Origin: JACKII01 sp041687435
Lineage (GTDB): Bacteria > Pseudomonadota > Alphaproteobacteria > Bin95
DNA length: 64,000 bases
Direction of reading: 5' to 3'
Assembly (NCBI GenBank): GCA_041687435.1
Contig: JAWLBX010000014.1
Coordinates: 26,460 to 90,459 of the forward strand
This document shows, in pieces, positions 1 through 7,973 of the stretch. Both the position numbers and the translations under genes were made by a program. The notes beneath the pieces were generated by a model. That model worked only from the letters and a program-made list of their open reading frames with translations. It made no database searches and was not told the origin of the DNA. Every line of letters starts with the position of its first letter. The stretch's first letter is position 1.

Positions 1-434
1 GCCAACTGACATATCTGGGCGAGGCGCCGGGCGCGGCCCAGACCATGAAGCTCTGCAATAATATCCTGTTCTTCTGCAACCTGGCCGCCACATGCGAGAC
101 CATGACGCTCGGCGCCAAGGCGGGGCTGGATCCGGAGCAGATGCTGACCATCATGAACAAGGCCACTGGCCGCAACTTCGCCACCGAGCAGGTGATAGGC
201 CAATTCGTGCTGCCGCGCAGCTTCGACTTCGGCGGGGCCAACTACATCATCGAGAAGGATCTGGAGTTGTGGCGGCAGGAGGCAGAGGCTTACGAGGTGC
301 CGTCCTACATCGCCACCCTGGTCCGCACCCTGTTCCGGCAAATGATTGCGGAGGAAGGCGTGAACGAGGACGCCTCGCGCATCGCGCTGCTGATGGAGCG
401 CATGGCCGGCGCTGAGATCACGAAACCCGCCTGA
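1..434 (+). CDS. 3-hydroxyisobutyrate dehydrogenase-family protein, C-terminal part
   Basis: The gene begins before the window; the frame is open from base 3. The first visible residues include the G-x-x-Q-x-x-K-x-x-N-N pattern (GAAQTMKLCNN) that carries the catalytic lysine in beta-hydroxyacid dehydrogenases. The rest fits the all-helical C-terminal domain (NAD_binding_11) that forms the dimer and closes over the substrate. Such enzymes oxidise or reduce small 3-hydroxy acids with NAD(P). The N-terminal Rossmann domain is outside the window, so substrate and cofactor cannot be judged. It lies 29 bp upstream of a NIPSNAP gene and probably shares its operon, which suggests a catabolic role (inference). 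Confidence 0.85.
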   Translation, partial: QLTYLGEAPGAAQTMKLCNNILFFCNLAATCETMTLGAKAGLDPEQMLTIMNKATGRNFATEQVIGQFVLPRSFDFGGANYIIEKDLELWRQEAEAYEVPSYIATLVRTLFRQMIAEEGVNEDASRIALLMERMAGAEITKPA

Positions 435-463
435 CCCAACGATAACCCAAGAGGAAACCCCCG

Positions 464-781
464 ATGCTCTATGAACTGCGCATGTACACCCTGAAGGTCG
501 GCACAATGGCCGACGTTCTGGAACTTTACGGTAACGAGGGCTACCCCGCCTTCACTGCGGAGGAAAAGGCCCGCCTGGTCGGCTATTTCACCTCCGACAC
601 CGGCACGCTGAACCAGATCGTCCATCTCTGGCGTTTCGAGGACGATGCGGAGCGGCGGGCGCACTGGAAGGGCGTATTCTCGAACGACGCTTTCATGGCC
701 TTTGCCAAGAAACTGCGCCCCAACATCCTGACGCAGGAAAACAAGCTGCTGAACGAGGCCCCCTGGGGCCCGACTCCCTGA
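464..781 (+). CDS. NIPSNAP family protein
   Basis: 105 residues, the usual size of a single NIPSNAP domain (dimeric alpha/beta-barrel fold). It starts with the typical strand MLYELRMYT and has the central W-R-F-E-D-x-A-E-R segment followed by H-W. A GAGG purine run sits about 10 bases before the ATG. No catalytic residues are assigned for this family in bacteria; members are often found in catabolic operons beside oxidoreductases, as here. The stop codon overlaps the ATG of the next gene (TGATG), so the two are translationally coupled. The biochemical role is unknown. Confidence 0.85.
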   Translation: MLYELRMYTLKVGTMADVLELYGNEGYPAFTAEEKARLVGYFTSDTGTLNQIVHLWRFEDDAERRAHWKGVFSNDAFMAFAKKLRPNILTQENKLLNEAPWGPTP

Positions 782-1731
782 TGCGGTTCGGCTTTTACCT
801 GCCGACGCGGGGGCCGGTGGCGACGCCAGCAGCACTCAGCGCCTTCGCACGCAAGGGCGAGGAGCTGGGCTTTGACTCGGTGATGATCGCCGATCACGTC
901 GCCTTCCCGGTCAAGATCGAAAGTGCCTACCCCTACACCATCGACGGCGCCTTTCCCGGCCACGGCGATCAGCTGGAGCAGTTGACGCTCGCCACATATG
1001 TGGCGGCCAAGACAGAGCGCCTGCGCCTCGTTACAAGCGTCATGATCCTGCCGCACCGCAACCCGGTGCTGACGGCGAAGATGCTGGCAACCATCGACTT
1101 TCTCTCTGAAGGCCGGCTGACCGTCGGCGTCGGCGTCGGCTGGATGCGGGAGGAGTTCGAGGCGTTGGATGCGGCACCGTTCGAGCACCGCGGCGCCGTC
1201 TCGAACGAGTATTTGGAAATCTTCAAGAAACTCTGGACCGAAGACGCGCCGTCGCATGATGGCAAGTTCTACCGTTTCGATTCGCTGCGGTGCCAGCCGC
1301 ACCCGGTGCAGAAACCGCATCCGCCGATCTGGATCGGCGGCCATTCGCGTCCCGCGTTGCGGCGCACAGCGAAATACGGCGACGGCTGGCACCCGGTCGG
1401 CGCGGTCGATGCCGCACCGCTGCTGCCGGACGACTTCCGCGCCAAGATGGACATGCTGCGCCGATTGACGGAGGCGGAAGGCCGCGACCCTTCCAAGCTG
1501 GATATCTCGCTGAAGGCGCCGGTGTACGACACGAATGCAGGCAAGCGGGCCGATGGCGGCCGGCGTTATTTTACCGGCACCGACCAGCAGATTGCCGAGG
1601 ACATCCGGCTGTATCAGGACATGGGCGTCGGCGAGATCGTATTCGATTTCCGCGCGCCGACGTTGGAAGCCTGTATCGAACGGATGCAGGCTTGTGCCGG
1701 CGGCGTCATGCGGCTGATCGGTCAGGTATAA
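781..1731 (+). CDS. LLM-class F420-dependent-type oxidoreductase
   Basis: 316 residues with a luciferase-like monooxygenase TIM barrel: N-terminal MRFGFYLPTRG, then the L-x-x-L-T-x-A-T-x-x-A-A and S-x-x-x-L-P-H-R-N-P strands, and the G-V-G-W-x-x-E-E-F signature near residues 118-127. The arrangement matches the TIGR03619 subgroup, often labelled F420-dependent. Whether this organism makes F420 cannot be seen here; FMN is an alternative cofactor. It overlaps the NIPSNAP gene by one base and is the last gene of that operon. After its stop the DNA becomes AT-rich. Confidence 0.85.
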   Translation: MRFGFYLPTRGPVATPAALSAFARKGEELGFDSVMIADHVAFPVKIESAYPYTIDGAFPGHGDQLEQLTLATYVAAKTERLRLVTSVMILPHRNPVLTAKMLATIDFLSEGRLTVGVGVGWMREEFEALDAAPFEHRGAVSNEYLEIFKKLWTEDAPSHDGKFYRFDSLRCQPHPVQKPHPPIWIGGHSRPALRRTAKYGDGWHPVGAVDAAPLLPDDFRAKMDMLRRLTEAEGRDPSKLDISLKAPVYDTNAGKRADGGRRYFTGTDQQIAEDIRLYQDMGVGEIVFDFRAPTLEACIERMQACAGGVMRLIGQV

Positions 1732-2028
1732 ACTTTCAACAGGTTTCCGTTGCGAGGGCAGCGGATTGCCTTGGCGCTGGCCGAAATATTACTTTCTAAA
1801 TACTTAGAAAATCATGCGCTTATCAAATACATTTGCGAATATAATTGGACTTTTTTTCAAAACGCTCGAAGTTCAATCCGGAAAGCCACCTTATACTGCC
1901 GCAAATTTCAAGGTTGATAATATATTCCCACCAACGCACACTAATTGGCGCTTTCTGGCGGTTATGCGGCAGGGGCTTTGCCCTGGCATCATGGCCGTCA
2001 GTTCATGACACCAATGGAGGAGGCAGCA
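1732..2028. other. AT-rich intergenic region, likely promoter of usp-BCCT operon
   Basis: About 300 bases with clearly lower GC than the flanking genes. It contains an 18-base hyphenated palindrome (1793-1810), a TATAAT hexamer at 1840-1845 without a convincing -35 element, and a TTGATA hexamer near 1915. No coding sequence is supported here; the short open frames have no ribosome binding site and unlike codon use. It most likely carries the promoter and control sites for the stress protein and osmolyte carrier genes downstream. Confidence 0.5.
1793..1810. repeat. Hyphenated palindrome TTTCTAA-N4-TTAGAAA
   Basis: Perfect 7-bp arms around ATAC. It is not followed by a T-run on either strand, so it is more likely an operator than an intrinsic terminator, although it lies 60 bp after the LLM oxidoreductase stop. 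It sits upstream of the TATAAT at 1840. Confidence 0.45.
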
Positions 2029-2448
2029 TTGTTCAACATGATCATGGTGCCCGTTGATCTTGCCCATGCCAACCGGCTGGAGCGAGCAACAACGGCGGCC
2101 GCCGACCTGGCCAAGCATTACGGCGCCACTGTCGTATATGTGGGGGTGACGCCCCCAACACCCAGTTCGATTGCCCACACGCCGCAGGAATTCACGCGCA
2201 AGCTGCAGGCCTATGCGGACGATCAGGCAGCCAAACATGGGCATCAAACCTCTGCGCACGCGATGATTTCACACGACCCGACCGTTGATTTGGACGATAC
2301 CCTGCTGCGGGCAGTAGGGGAGATCGGGGCGGATTTGGTGGTGATGGCATCCCATATCCCGAATGTTGCCGATCACATCTGGCCGTCGAATGGCGGCTAC
2401 ATCGCATCCCACGCGAAAACGTCCGTGTTCATCGTAAGAATGGCCTGA
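2029..2448 (+). CDS. Universal stress protein (UspA family)
   Basis: 139 residues from a TTG start at 2029, chosen because a strong GGAGGAGG Shine-Dalgarno (2016-2023) lies five bases upstream; ATG codons at 2005, 2014 and 2038 are less well placed. The N-terminal strand MIMVPVDLAHA and the C-terminal S-V-F-I-V strand are typical of UspA domains. The G-x2-G-x9-G-S/T ATP-binding loop is not seen (the region reads ASHIPNVADHIWPSNGGY), so it may belong to the non-ATP-binding branch. It is 28 bp upstream of a BCCT carrier gene. USP genes next to osmolyte transporters often modulate transport under stress (family knowledge; role here inferred). Confidence 0.85.
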   Translation: MFNMIMVPVDLAHANRLERATTAAADLAKHYGATVVYVGVTPPTPSSIAHTPQEFTRKLQAYADDQAAKHGHQTSAHAMISHDPTVDLDDTLLRAVGEIGADLVVMASHIPNVADHIWPSNGGYIASHAKTSVFIVRMA

Positions 2449-2476
2449 ACCATCAAACCGGAAACGGGGAGCACCC

Positions 2477-4117
2477 ATGACAGACCCCACTGAAAATCAG
2501 GGAATACCCGCGCCGGAAGGCGAGGCAAATCTCATCGAGACCGATTATGAGATCGGGCAAGACAATGTCGAAGGCTCGGTAGGGCCGTTCGGCTTTGATA
2601 TTCACAACCCGGTCTTCATGATTTCGGGCGTGGTGATTGTTGTTTTCGTATTCTATGCGCTGGCCCTTCCGGTCCAGGCGTCAGAGGTATTCGGTTGGCT
2701 GCAGCCCTTTCTCACCTCGAACTTCGACTGGTTCTTTCTGGGCGCGGCCAACATTTTCGTCCTGTTCTGCCTGTTTCTAATCGTCAGTCCGTGGGGCGGC
2801 GTGCGCCTTGGCGGCCAGGATGCCACACCGGATTACGGCTATGTCGGCTGGTTTGCCATGCTGTTCGCCGCCGGCATGGGCATCGGCCTGATGTTCTTCG
2901 GCGTGCTGGAGCCTGTCTACCACATGGCCATATCCGAACCGCTGGGCGTGCCCAAGCCGTTCGGTCCTGATGGCGCCATCATTCCTGAGAATGTGGAGGC
3001 CGCCCGTGCCATGGGTTTGGCCGCCACTATTTTTCATTGGGGCCTGCACCCCTGGGCCATCTATGCCGTCGTCGCCCTGGCGCTGGCGCTGTTCACCTTC
3101 AACAAAGGCCTGCCGCTGACCATCCGGTCCGCGTTCTACCCGATCTTTGGCGAGCGGGTATGGGGTTGGACCGGGCATATCATCGACACGCTGGCGGTAT
3201 TCGCCACGCTGTTCGGCCTCGCAACATCACTGGGATTTGGCGCACAACAGGCCAATGCTGGGCTGGAGCATGTTTTTGGTATCCCGAACACGATCAACGT
3301 TCAGGTCATCCTGATCACTGGCATCACCGGCATTGCACTGATTTCGGTTCTGCGCGGGCTAGATGGCGGCGTGAAGGTTCTGTCCCAGATCAATATGGGC
3401 ATCGCAGCACTGCTGCTCCTATTCGTCCTGCTTGCCGGGCCGACCATGACGATTTTCAACGATTTCGTCATCGGCCTTTCCACCTATGCCAGCGAACTGG
3501 TCTTCCTCAGCAACCCGGTTGGCCGCGAGGATACCGGATATAGCCAAGGCTGGACCGCATTCTATTGGGCCTGGTGGATCAGCTGGTCGCCGTTCGTCGG
3601 CATGTTCATCGCCCGCGTCAGCCGGGGGCGCACGGTGCGGGAATTCCTCATCTGCGTTCTGATCATCCCATCGTTGGTCTGTGTGCTGTGGATGGCGGTG
3701 TTTGGCGGCGTAGCCATTGACCAGGTACTGACCGACCCCATCAACAGCGCGGTCAAGGCAAACGTGATCGACAGCTACAGCCCGGAACTCTCCCTGTTCG
3801 CGATGCTGGAGGGACTGCCGCTCGCCTCCATCACCTCAGTGATCGGTATCGTGCTGGTGATCGTGTTTTTCGTCACCTCGTCGGATAGCGGCAGTCTGGT
3901 GATCGACACCATCACTGCCGGCGGCAAGGTCGATGCGCCAGTGCCGCAGCGGGTGTTCTGGTGCACGTTCGAGGGCGCCGTCGCCGTCGTGCTGTTGATC
4001 GGCGGTGGCCTCAGCGCCTTGCAGGCCATGGTGATTTCCACCGGCCTGCCTTTCACACTGGTTCTGTTGCTGATGTGCGTCGCCATCGTCAAAGGGTTGA
4101 TGAGCGAGGCGCGGTAA
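2477..4117 (+). CDS. BCCT-family betaine/choline/carnitine-type transporter
   Basis: 546 residues with a hydrophilic N-terminus of about 50 residues followed by about 12 membrane segments. Diagnostic BCCT motifs are present: G-M-G-I-G-L-M-F-F-G around residue 135, the signature F-Y-W-A-W-W-I-S-W-S-P-F-V-G-M-F-I-A-R near 360-378 with S-R-G-R-T-V-R-E-F just after, and T-S-S-D-S-G-S-L-V near 470. The tryptophan-rich signature forms the aromatic cage for quaternary ammonium substrates. The likely task is Na+- or H+-coupled uptake of glycine betaine, choline or DMSP-like compounds as osmoprotectant or carbon source. A GGGGAG Shine-Dalgarno precedes the ATG. It is followed directly by an intrinsic terminator. 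Confidence 0.93.
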   Translation: MTDPTENQGIPAPEGEANLIETDYEIGQDNVEGSVGPFGFDIHNPVFMISGVVIVVFVFYALALPVQASEVFGWLQPFLTSNFDWFFLGAANIFVLFCLFLIVSPWGGVRLGGQDATPDYGYVGWFAMLFAAGMGIGLMFFGVLEPVYHMAISEPLGVPKPFGPDGAIIPENVEAARAMGLAATIFHWGLHPWAIYAVVALALALFTFNKGLPLTIRSAFYPIFGERVWGWTGHIIDTLAVFATLFGLATSLGFGAQQANAGLEHVFGIPNTINVQVILITGITGIALISVLRGLDGGVKVLSQINMGIAALLLLFVLLAGPTMTIFNDFVIGLSTYASELVFLSNPVGREDTGYSQGWTAFYWAWWISWSPFVGMFIARVSRGRTVREFLICVLIIPSLVCVLWMAVFGGVAIDQVLTDPINSAVKANVIDSYSPELSLFAMLEGLPLASITSVIGIVLVIVFFVTSSDSGSLVIDTITAGGKVDAPVPQRVFWCTFEGAVAVVLLIGGGLSALQAMVISTGLPFTLVLLLMCVAIVKGLMSEAR

Positions 4118-4148
4118 GGCACCGCCCGCGCCACCACGCAAAACGAAA

Positions 4149-4184
4149 GGCCGGGGAAGCCCATGCTTCCCCGGCCCTTTTTTT
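4149..4184 (+). terminator. Rho-independent terminator after BCCT gene
   Basis: A 12-bp perfect GC-rich stem (arms 4149-4160 and 4165-4176, loop CCAT) is followed by CTTTTTTT. Read on the minus strand the same stem is followed by TTTCGTTTT, so it can also end hsp20 transcripts arriving from the right. Confidence 0.92.
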
Positions 4185-4204
4185 GCCTGCAAAGCCGGCT
4201 GGCA

Positions 4205-4672
4205 TCAGGCCGCCTGGGCTTCGATCGCCTGTTGCTCGACAGCCTGGGGCACCTGGCTATTGATCGCGATCTTGCGGGGCTTCATCGCCTCCGGGATCTC
4301 ACGCGCCAGATCAATGTGAAGCAGCCCGTTCTCAAGCGCAGCGCCCTGGACCTTGACATGGTCCGCAAGCTGGAAGCTGCGGCGGAACGCACGGCCCGCT
4401 ATGCCGCGGTAGAGGAAACTGCGGTCCTCAGGCTGCTCCGGCTGCTTGCCGATTACGAACAACACGCCATCCCTTACCTCGATCTCGAGGTCGTCTTCGG
4501 CGAAGCCTGCTACAGCCATGGTAACCCGATAGGCGTTTTCTTCGAGCTTTTCGATATTGTACGGCGGGTAGCCGCTCGCCTCTTCACCGCGGGTTGCGGC
4601 CTCCATAAGGCGCTGCATCCGGTCGAAACCGACGGTCGAACGGAACAGAGGGGAGAAGTCAAACGTCGTCAT
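4205..4672 (-). CDS. hsp20: Small heat shock protein, Hsp20/IbpA family
   Basis: 155 residues. An N-terminal phenylalanine-rich arm (FDFSPLFRSTVGFDRM) is followed by an alpha-crystallin domain from about 35 to 140, with Y-P-P-Y-N-I-E, A-x-A-x-F, and the A-x-L-E-N-G-L-L-x-I-D-L signature near 110-121. ATP-independent holdase that binds unfolding cytosolic proteins. The start at 4672 is preceded by AGAGGA; a longer frame to 4831 lacks sHSP sequence and covers the control region instead. Upstream are an alphaproteobacterial RpoH promoter and a three-hairpin 5'UTR with a ROSE-type core, so it is probably controlled both at transcription and by temperature-dependent translation. Confidence 0.93.
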   Translation of the reverse strand: MTTFDFSPLFRSTVGFDRMQRLMEAATRGEEASGYPPYNIEKLEENAYRVTMAVAGFAEDDLEIEVRDGVLFVIGKQPEQPEDRSFLYRGIAGRAFRRSFQLADHVKVQGAALENGLLHIDLAREIPEAMKPRKIAINSQVPQAVEQQAIEAQAA

Positions 4673-4783
4673 TTGCGCACATCCTCTTCGGAGCAATATG
4701 GCAGTTGCATCAGAGGACTGCCCGATCGGGCCAGTCCTATCCCCATGCAGGCGCCCGCTTGCAGCGGCGCGCCCTTGGAGATA
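4673..4783 (-). promoter_or_regulatory. ROSE-like RNA thermometer in hsp20 5'UTR
   Basis: The predicted leader of about 110 nt folds by eye into three hairpins. Hairpin 1 covers 4750-4773 (10 bp with one bulge). Hairpin 2 covers 4714-4738 (7-bp outer arms AGGACTG/CAGTCCT plus inner CCCGATCGGG). Hairpin 3 covers 4682-4696, where UUGCU pairs with the Shine-Dalgarno AGGA across a CCGAAG loop, leaving a bulged G. The UYGCU/AGGA pairing with a looped-out G is the published hallmark of ROSE elements before hsp20 genes in alphaproteobacteria. No folding program was run. Confidence 0.75.
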
Positions 4784-4789
4784 AGGCGG

Positions 4790-4817
4790 AAATAGGTGCG
4801 CAAATTTGCGTGTCAAG
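4790..4817 (-). promoter_or_regulatory. RpoH (sigma32) promoter of hsp20
   Basis: Reading the minus strand: CTTG (4817-4814), exactly 17 bases, then CCTATTT (4796-4790). This fits the alphaproteobacterial RpoH consensus CTTG-N17-CYTATNT at every fixed position. It lies just outside the aminotransferase stop and predicts a start near 4783. Confidence 0.82.
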
Positions 4818-4820
4818 CCC

Positions 4821-6197
4821 CTACAGATCACCCTCCGCCTTCATCATCCGGATCGATTCACGGAAGGCATCCACGGTCTTTGCCCGGTCCTCGTCCGTAT
4901 GCACGGCGGCAATGTTGCCACCCGGCCAGCCCATGATATCGACACCGTTCAGGATCATGGCGAGCCTGAGTTTCTGCACAGCACCCGGCGCATTCGCCTT
5001 CAATTCGGCATAGCCGTACTGCAACGGATCGAAACTGTCCGGCGAGATATCGGTGTGCGCCTTCGGGTTGGTGAACACGTGAAAGGTGGAATATTCGCCA
5101 TAAACCGCCCAGCGCACCCCCTCGTCGCGCAGCACCTGGTTCAGTTCTGCCCGCAACGCCGCGCCATAGGCATTGGCCTTCTCGCACACGCCCTCGTTCG
5201 CGATAATCTCCAGCGCTGAAAGCCCGGCCGCCGCACTGACCGGGTTGGCGTTGTAGGTGCCCTGGTGGCCGATTTTCTCAAAGCCCTTTGATGCGGCTTT
5301 CTCGAAATCGAGCAGTTCCAGAATCGCCTCCTTGCCGCAAATCGCGCCGCCCGGCAGGCCGCCGGCAATGATCTTGGCAAATGTGCCGAGGTCTGGCGTC
5401 ACGCCGCTCGCCTGCTGCGCGCCGCCGGGGGCGACGCGGAAACCCGTCACGACCTCGTCGAAGATCAGAACCGAACCGTGCCTGTCGCACTGCTCACGCA
5501 GGAATTGCAGGAAGCCGGGCGCAACCGGCACCATTCCCGTGGAAGAGCCTGTCGGCTCCAAAATGACGCCGGCCACCGAATGGTCGGCAAAAGCCTGCTC
5601 CACCCCGGCCTTGTCGTTAGGGTCGACCAGCACCGTTGCCGCCGTAATGCCGGAGACGACGCCCGGCGTCGGCGTGCCGTCCATATGGCCGGCCTGGCCG
5701 CTGGCCATATGGTCGTTCCAGCCATGGAAATGGGTGCGGAAGCGGATCACCGTATCGCGGCCGGTGTAGGCACGGGCGAGACGCAGCGCCATCATCGTCG
5801 CCTCGGTCCCGCTGGAGGTGAAACGCACGCGCTCGGCACACGGCACCATTTTGCGAATCTGTTCCCCCCATTGGACCTCACGCGGGTGGCTGGCGCCGAA
5901 ATGGGTGCCGTCGGCCAGCGCTTCCTGCATCGCCGCCAGCACGCGCGGATGGTTATGGCCCAGGATCAGCGCGCCATGGCCACCGAAATAATCGACATAT
6001 TCGTTGCCATCCACATCCCACTTATGCCCCCCTTCCCCACGGGTAATGTAGAGGCTGTAGGGTGCCAGGTGCCGGCTGTCGTGCGTGATACCGGAAGGAA
6101 AACTCTCGCGCGCCCGCTCCGCCCATTCTGCGGAACCCGGCGTCTTGGCGCGATAGGCGGTGATGATGGCGGAATTCGAAAGCGCAGTATCCGGCAC
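4821..6197 (-). CDS. Class III aminotransferase, glutamate-1-semialdehyde aminomutase-like
   Basis: 458 residues from a GTG start at 6197 with AAGGAA about 10 bases upstream; an ATG at 6254 would add 19 residues but has no clear ribosome site. PLP-dependent fold type I: G-G-H-G-A-L-I-L-G-H near 75, S-S-G-T-E-A-T-M-M for cofactor phosphate binding, I-F-D-E-V-V-T-G-F-R with the PLP-pyridine aspartate, and F-A-K-I-I-A-G-G-L-P-G-G with the Schiff-base Lys275. The motifs match the HemL branch, but the context (divergent from a dipeptidase homologue, not haem genes) and the extended N-terminus suggest an amino-acid or beta-amino-acid aminotransferase rather than haem synthesis. Confidence 0.85.
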   Translation of the reverse strand: MPDTALSNSAIITAYRAKTPGSAEWAERARESFPSGITHDSRHLAPYSLYITRGEGGHKWDVDGNEYVDYFGGHGALILGHNHPRVLAAMQEALADGTHFGASHPREVQWGEQIRKMVPCAERVRFTSSGTEATMMALRLARAYTGRDTVIRFRTHFHGWNDHMASGQAGHMDGTPTPGVVSGITAATVLVDPNDKAGVEQAFADHSVAGVILEPTGSSTGMVPVAPGFLQFLREQCDRHGSVLIFDEVVTGFRVAPGGAQQASGVTPDLGTFAKIIAGGLPGGAICGKEAILELLDFEKAASKGFEKIGHQGTYNANPVSAAAGLSALEIIANEGVCEKANAYGAALRAELNQVLRDEGVRWAVYGEYSTFHVFTNPKAHTDISPDSFDPLQYGYAELKANAPGAVQKLRLAMILNGVDIMGWPGGNIAAVHTDEDRAKTVDAFRESIRMMKAEGDL

Positions 6198-6280
6198 GGG
6201 GCTGGGTTCCTTCTCGGCAGGATGGAAGCTAGGCTTATGATATGCGATCAGCATACCCGGAACCGAAGGAGCCGTCACCC

Positions 6281-7276
6281 ATGGCCAGCATTCTTGCGGA
6301 CGCCCTGCACCAAAGCAGCATCGTCATCGACGGCCTCAATATCTCGAACTGGTCGCGCGACGTGTTTGAGCAGATGCACAAGGGCGGACTGACCGCCGCC
6401 AATTGCACCTGTTCCGTCTGGGAAGGTTTCAACGAGACCATGGCCAATATCGCGCAATGGAAGCGCGATCTGGATGAAAACGCCGACCTTCTGATGCAGG
6501 TCCACTGCGCCGCCGACATCCGCCGCGCCAAGGAGGCGAAGAAGGTCGGCATTATTCTGGGCTGGCAGAACACCTATGCGATCGAGCAAAACCTGGACCA
6601 TCTCTACCTGTTCCGGGATCTGGGCGTGCGGGTGATGCAACTCACCTACAACACGCAGAACCTTGTCGGCTCCGGCTGCTGGGAGAGCCGGGACTCGGGC
6701 CTCAGCGACTATGGCCGCGAAGTCATCGATTGCATGAATGATCTTGGCATTCTCGTCGACCTATCCCATGTCGGCGACCAGACCAGCCGGGATGCCATTG
6801 CACACTCGGCAAAGCCGGTTGCCTATACCCACTGTTTCCCCGCGGCCCTGAAAACGCACCCCCGCAACAAGCCCGACGACATGCTGAAGCTGATTGCGGA
6901 TAAGGGCGGCTTTGTCGGCATCGTCGCCTACACGCCTTTCATGCCGAAGGGCGACGCCTCGACGGTGGAGGATGTGCTGGACGGCTACGAACATGTTATC
7001 GGCCTGATCGGAGAGGACCGGGTTGGCATCGGCACCGACTTCACCCAGGGTCAGGGTGTGGAGTTCTTCGAATATCTCCGCTCGGACAAAGGCTTTGGCC
7101 GGCCACTATCCGAACCGATGACCAAACGCCCGGACAATCCGAAAGGGCTGGACGGCCCCGCCGAATACCCGAACCTGACGGAAGCCATGATGAACCGTGG
7201 CTGGAGCGAAAAACGCATCCGCAAGGTGCTGGGCGAGAACTGGCTTGCATTCCTCGAGGATGTCTGGGGCGGCTGA
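6281..7276 (+). CDS. M19 membrane-dipeptidase homologue with altered metal site
   Basis: 331 residues from the ATG at 6281 (AAGGAG upstream at 6266-6271). TIM-barrel amidohydrolase-type protein of the renal dipeptidase family. The two C-terminal metal histidines are present in D-L-S-H-V-G (His163) and Y-T-H-C-F-P (His184), 21 residues apart as in the family prototype. However, the N-terminal H-x-D metal motif normally found as D-G-H-N-D reads D-G-L-N-I (residues 17-21), and the bridging glutamate region reads G-I-I-L-G-W-Q-N instead of I-E-G. It is therefore unlikely to be an ordinary dizinc dipeptidase; a mononuclear hydrolase/lyase is possible. It is divergent from the aminotransferase and probably works in the same pathway. 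Confidence 0.85.
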   Translation: MASILADALHQSSIVIDGLNISNWSRDVFEQMHKGGLTAANCTCSVWEGFNETMANIAQWKRDLDENADLLMQVHCAADIRRAKEAKKVGIILGWQNTYAIEQNLDHLYLFRDLGVRVMQLTYNTQNLVGSGCWESRDSGLSDYGREVIDCMNDLGILVDLSHVGDQTSRDAIAHSAKPVAYTHCFPAALKTHPRNKPDDMLKLIADKGGFVGIVAYTPFMPKGDASTVEDVLDGYEHVIGLIGEDRVGIGTDFTQGQGVEFFEYLRSDKGFGRPLSEPMTKRPDNPKGLDGPAEYPNLTEAMMNRGWSEKRIRKVLGENWLAFLEDVWGG

Positions 7277-7279
7277 GCC

Positions 7280-7921
7280 TCACTCTACCGCCCGCGCCTC
7301 CGCTGTCCATTGCCAGACCGCGCCATCGGGGCCGTGTGCCTGACCAGCGATGCGGTCGGCGTCCACCAGCCGGCCCATGCGTTCGAGCGAGGCGCCGATA
7401 GAGCTGTCATAGCGGATGGTCAACTGGTCCGCCGTCTGATGCCAACGCATACGGCTCGCGAAACGCGGCCCCGCCACCTTGCCATCCGCCTCCAGGAATA
7501 GGCCGAAAGGCGCGCCCATTGGCACACCGTCGGCACGGGCATCACGGACCAGCCAGTTACGGTTAACGAATGTCGCCGGCGGAGGCTCCCCGGCTGCGGT
7601 CTGCTGTTTCGCCAACACCGAAGGCGGCGGCCGCAATACGATCGGCGCCAAGTCGCGCGGCGGCTGCAATGACCGCAACAGGCGATCCGTCAGGGTGCCG
7701 GTTTCCGGCCAACCGCGGTCTGCCTCGAATGCACGGATCGCTTGCGCCGTCTGCGGGCCATAAACGCCGTCGGCAATGCCGGCATCATAGCCGCGGGCCG
7801 AAAGCGCCGCCTGCACCGCCCGCACATCCGCCGCCATTGCAGCCTGCGCACCGCTGGCGAGGGTCAGCGCCAACGCCAGGGCGGTCGCCAGAACGGTGCC
7901 CGGTCGCCATCCACATCGCAT
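7280..7921 (-). CDS. Secreted peptidoglycan-binding (PGBD-like) protein
   Basis: 213 residues. A Sec signal peptide (positive MRCGWRPG, then an alanine/leucine core ending ASGAQA-A) is followed by a peptidoglycan-binding domain 1 module at about 33-85: V-Q-A-A-L-S-A-R-G-Y, D-G-x-Y-G-P-Q-T and A-I-R-A-F-E. The remaining 120 residues match nothing I recognise; they are rich in beta-like segments and end RAVE. It probably sits in the periplasm bound to murein. It ends three bases after the convergent dipeptidase stop and is divergent from the exopolysaccharide operon, so a link to envelope assembly is plausible but not shown. Confidence 0.75.
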   Translation of the reverse strand: MRCGWRPGTVLATALALALTLASGAQAAMAADVRAVQAALSARGYDAGIADGVYGPQTAQAIRAFEADRGWPETGTLTDRLLRSLQPPRDLAPIVLRPPPSVLAKQQTAAGEPPPATFVNRNWLVRDARADGVPMGAPFGLFLEADGKVAGPRFASRMRWHQTADQLTIRYDSSIGASLERMGRLVDADRIAGQAHGPDGAVWQWTAEARAVE

Positions 7922-7973
7922 GGTGAATTCTCCATCCGCTGATTAACCACGCGTTAAGGATACAGCGGAAAGA

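Noticed and set aside
4821..6197. Calling the aminotransferase hemL
   Set aside because: The HemL-type motifs are present, but the gene sits with a dipeptidase homologue, has a longer N-terminus and no haem pathway genes nearby, so the symbol is not supported.
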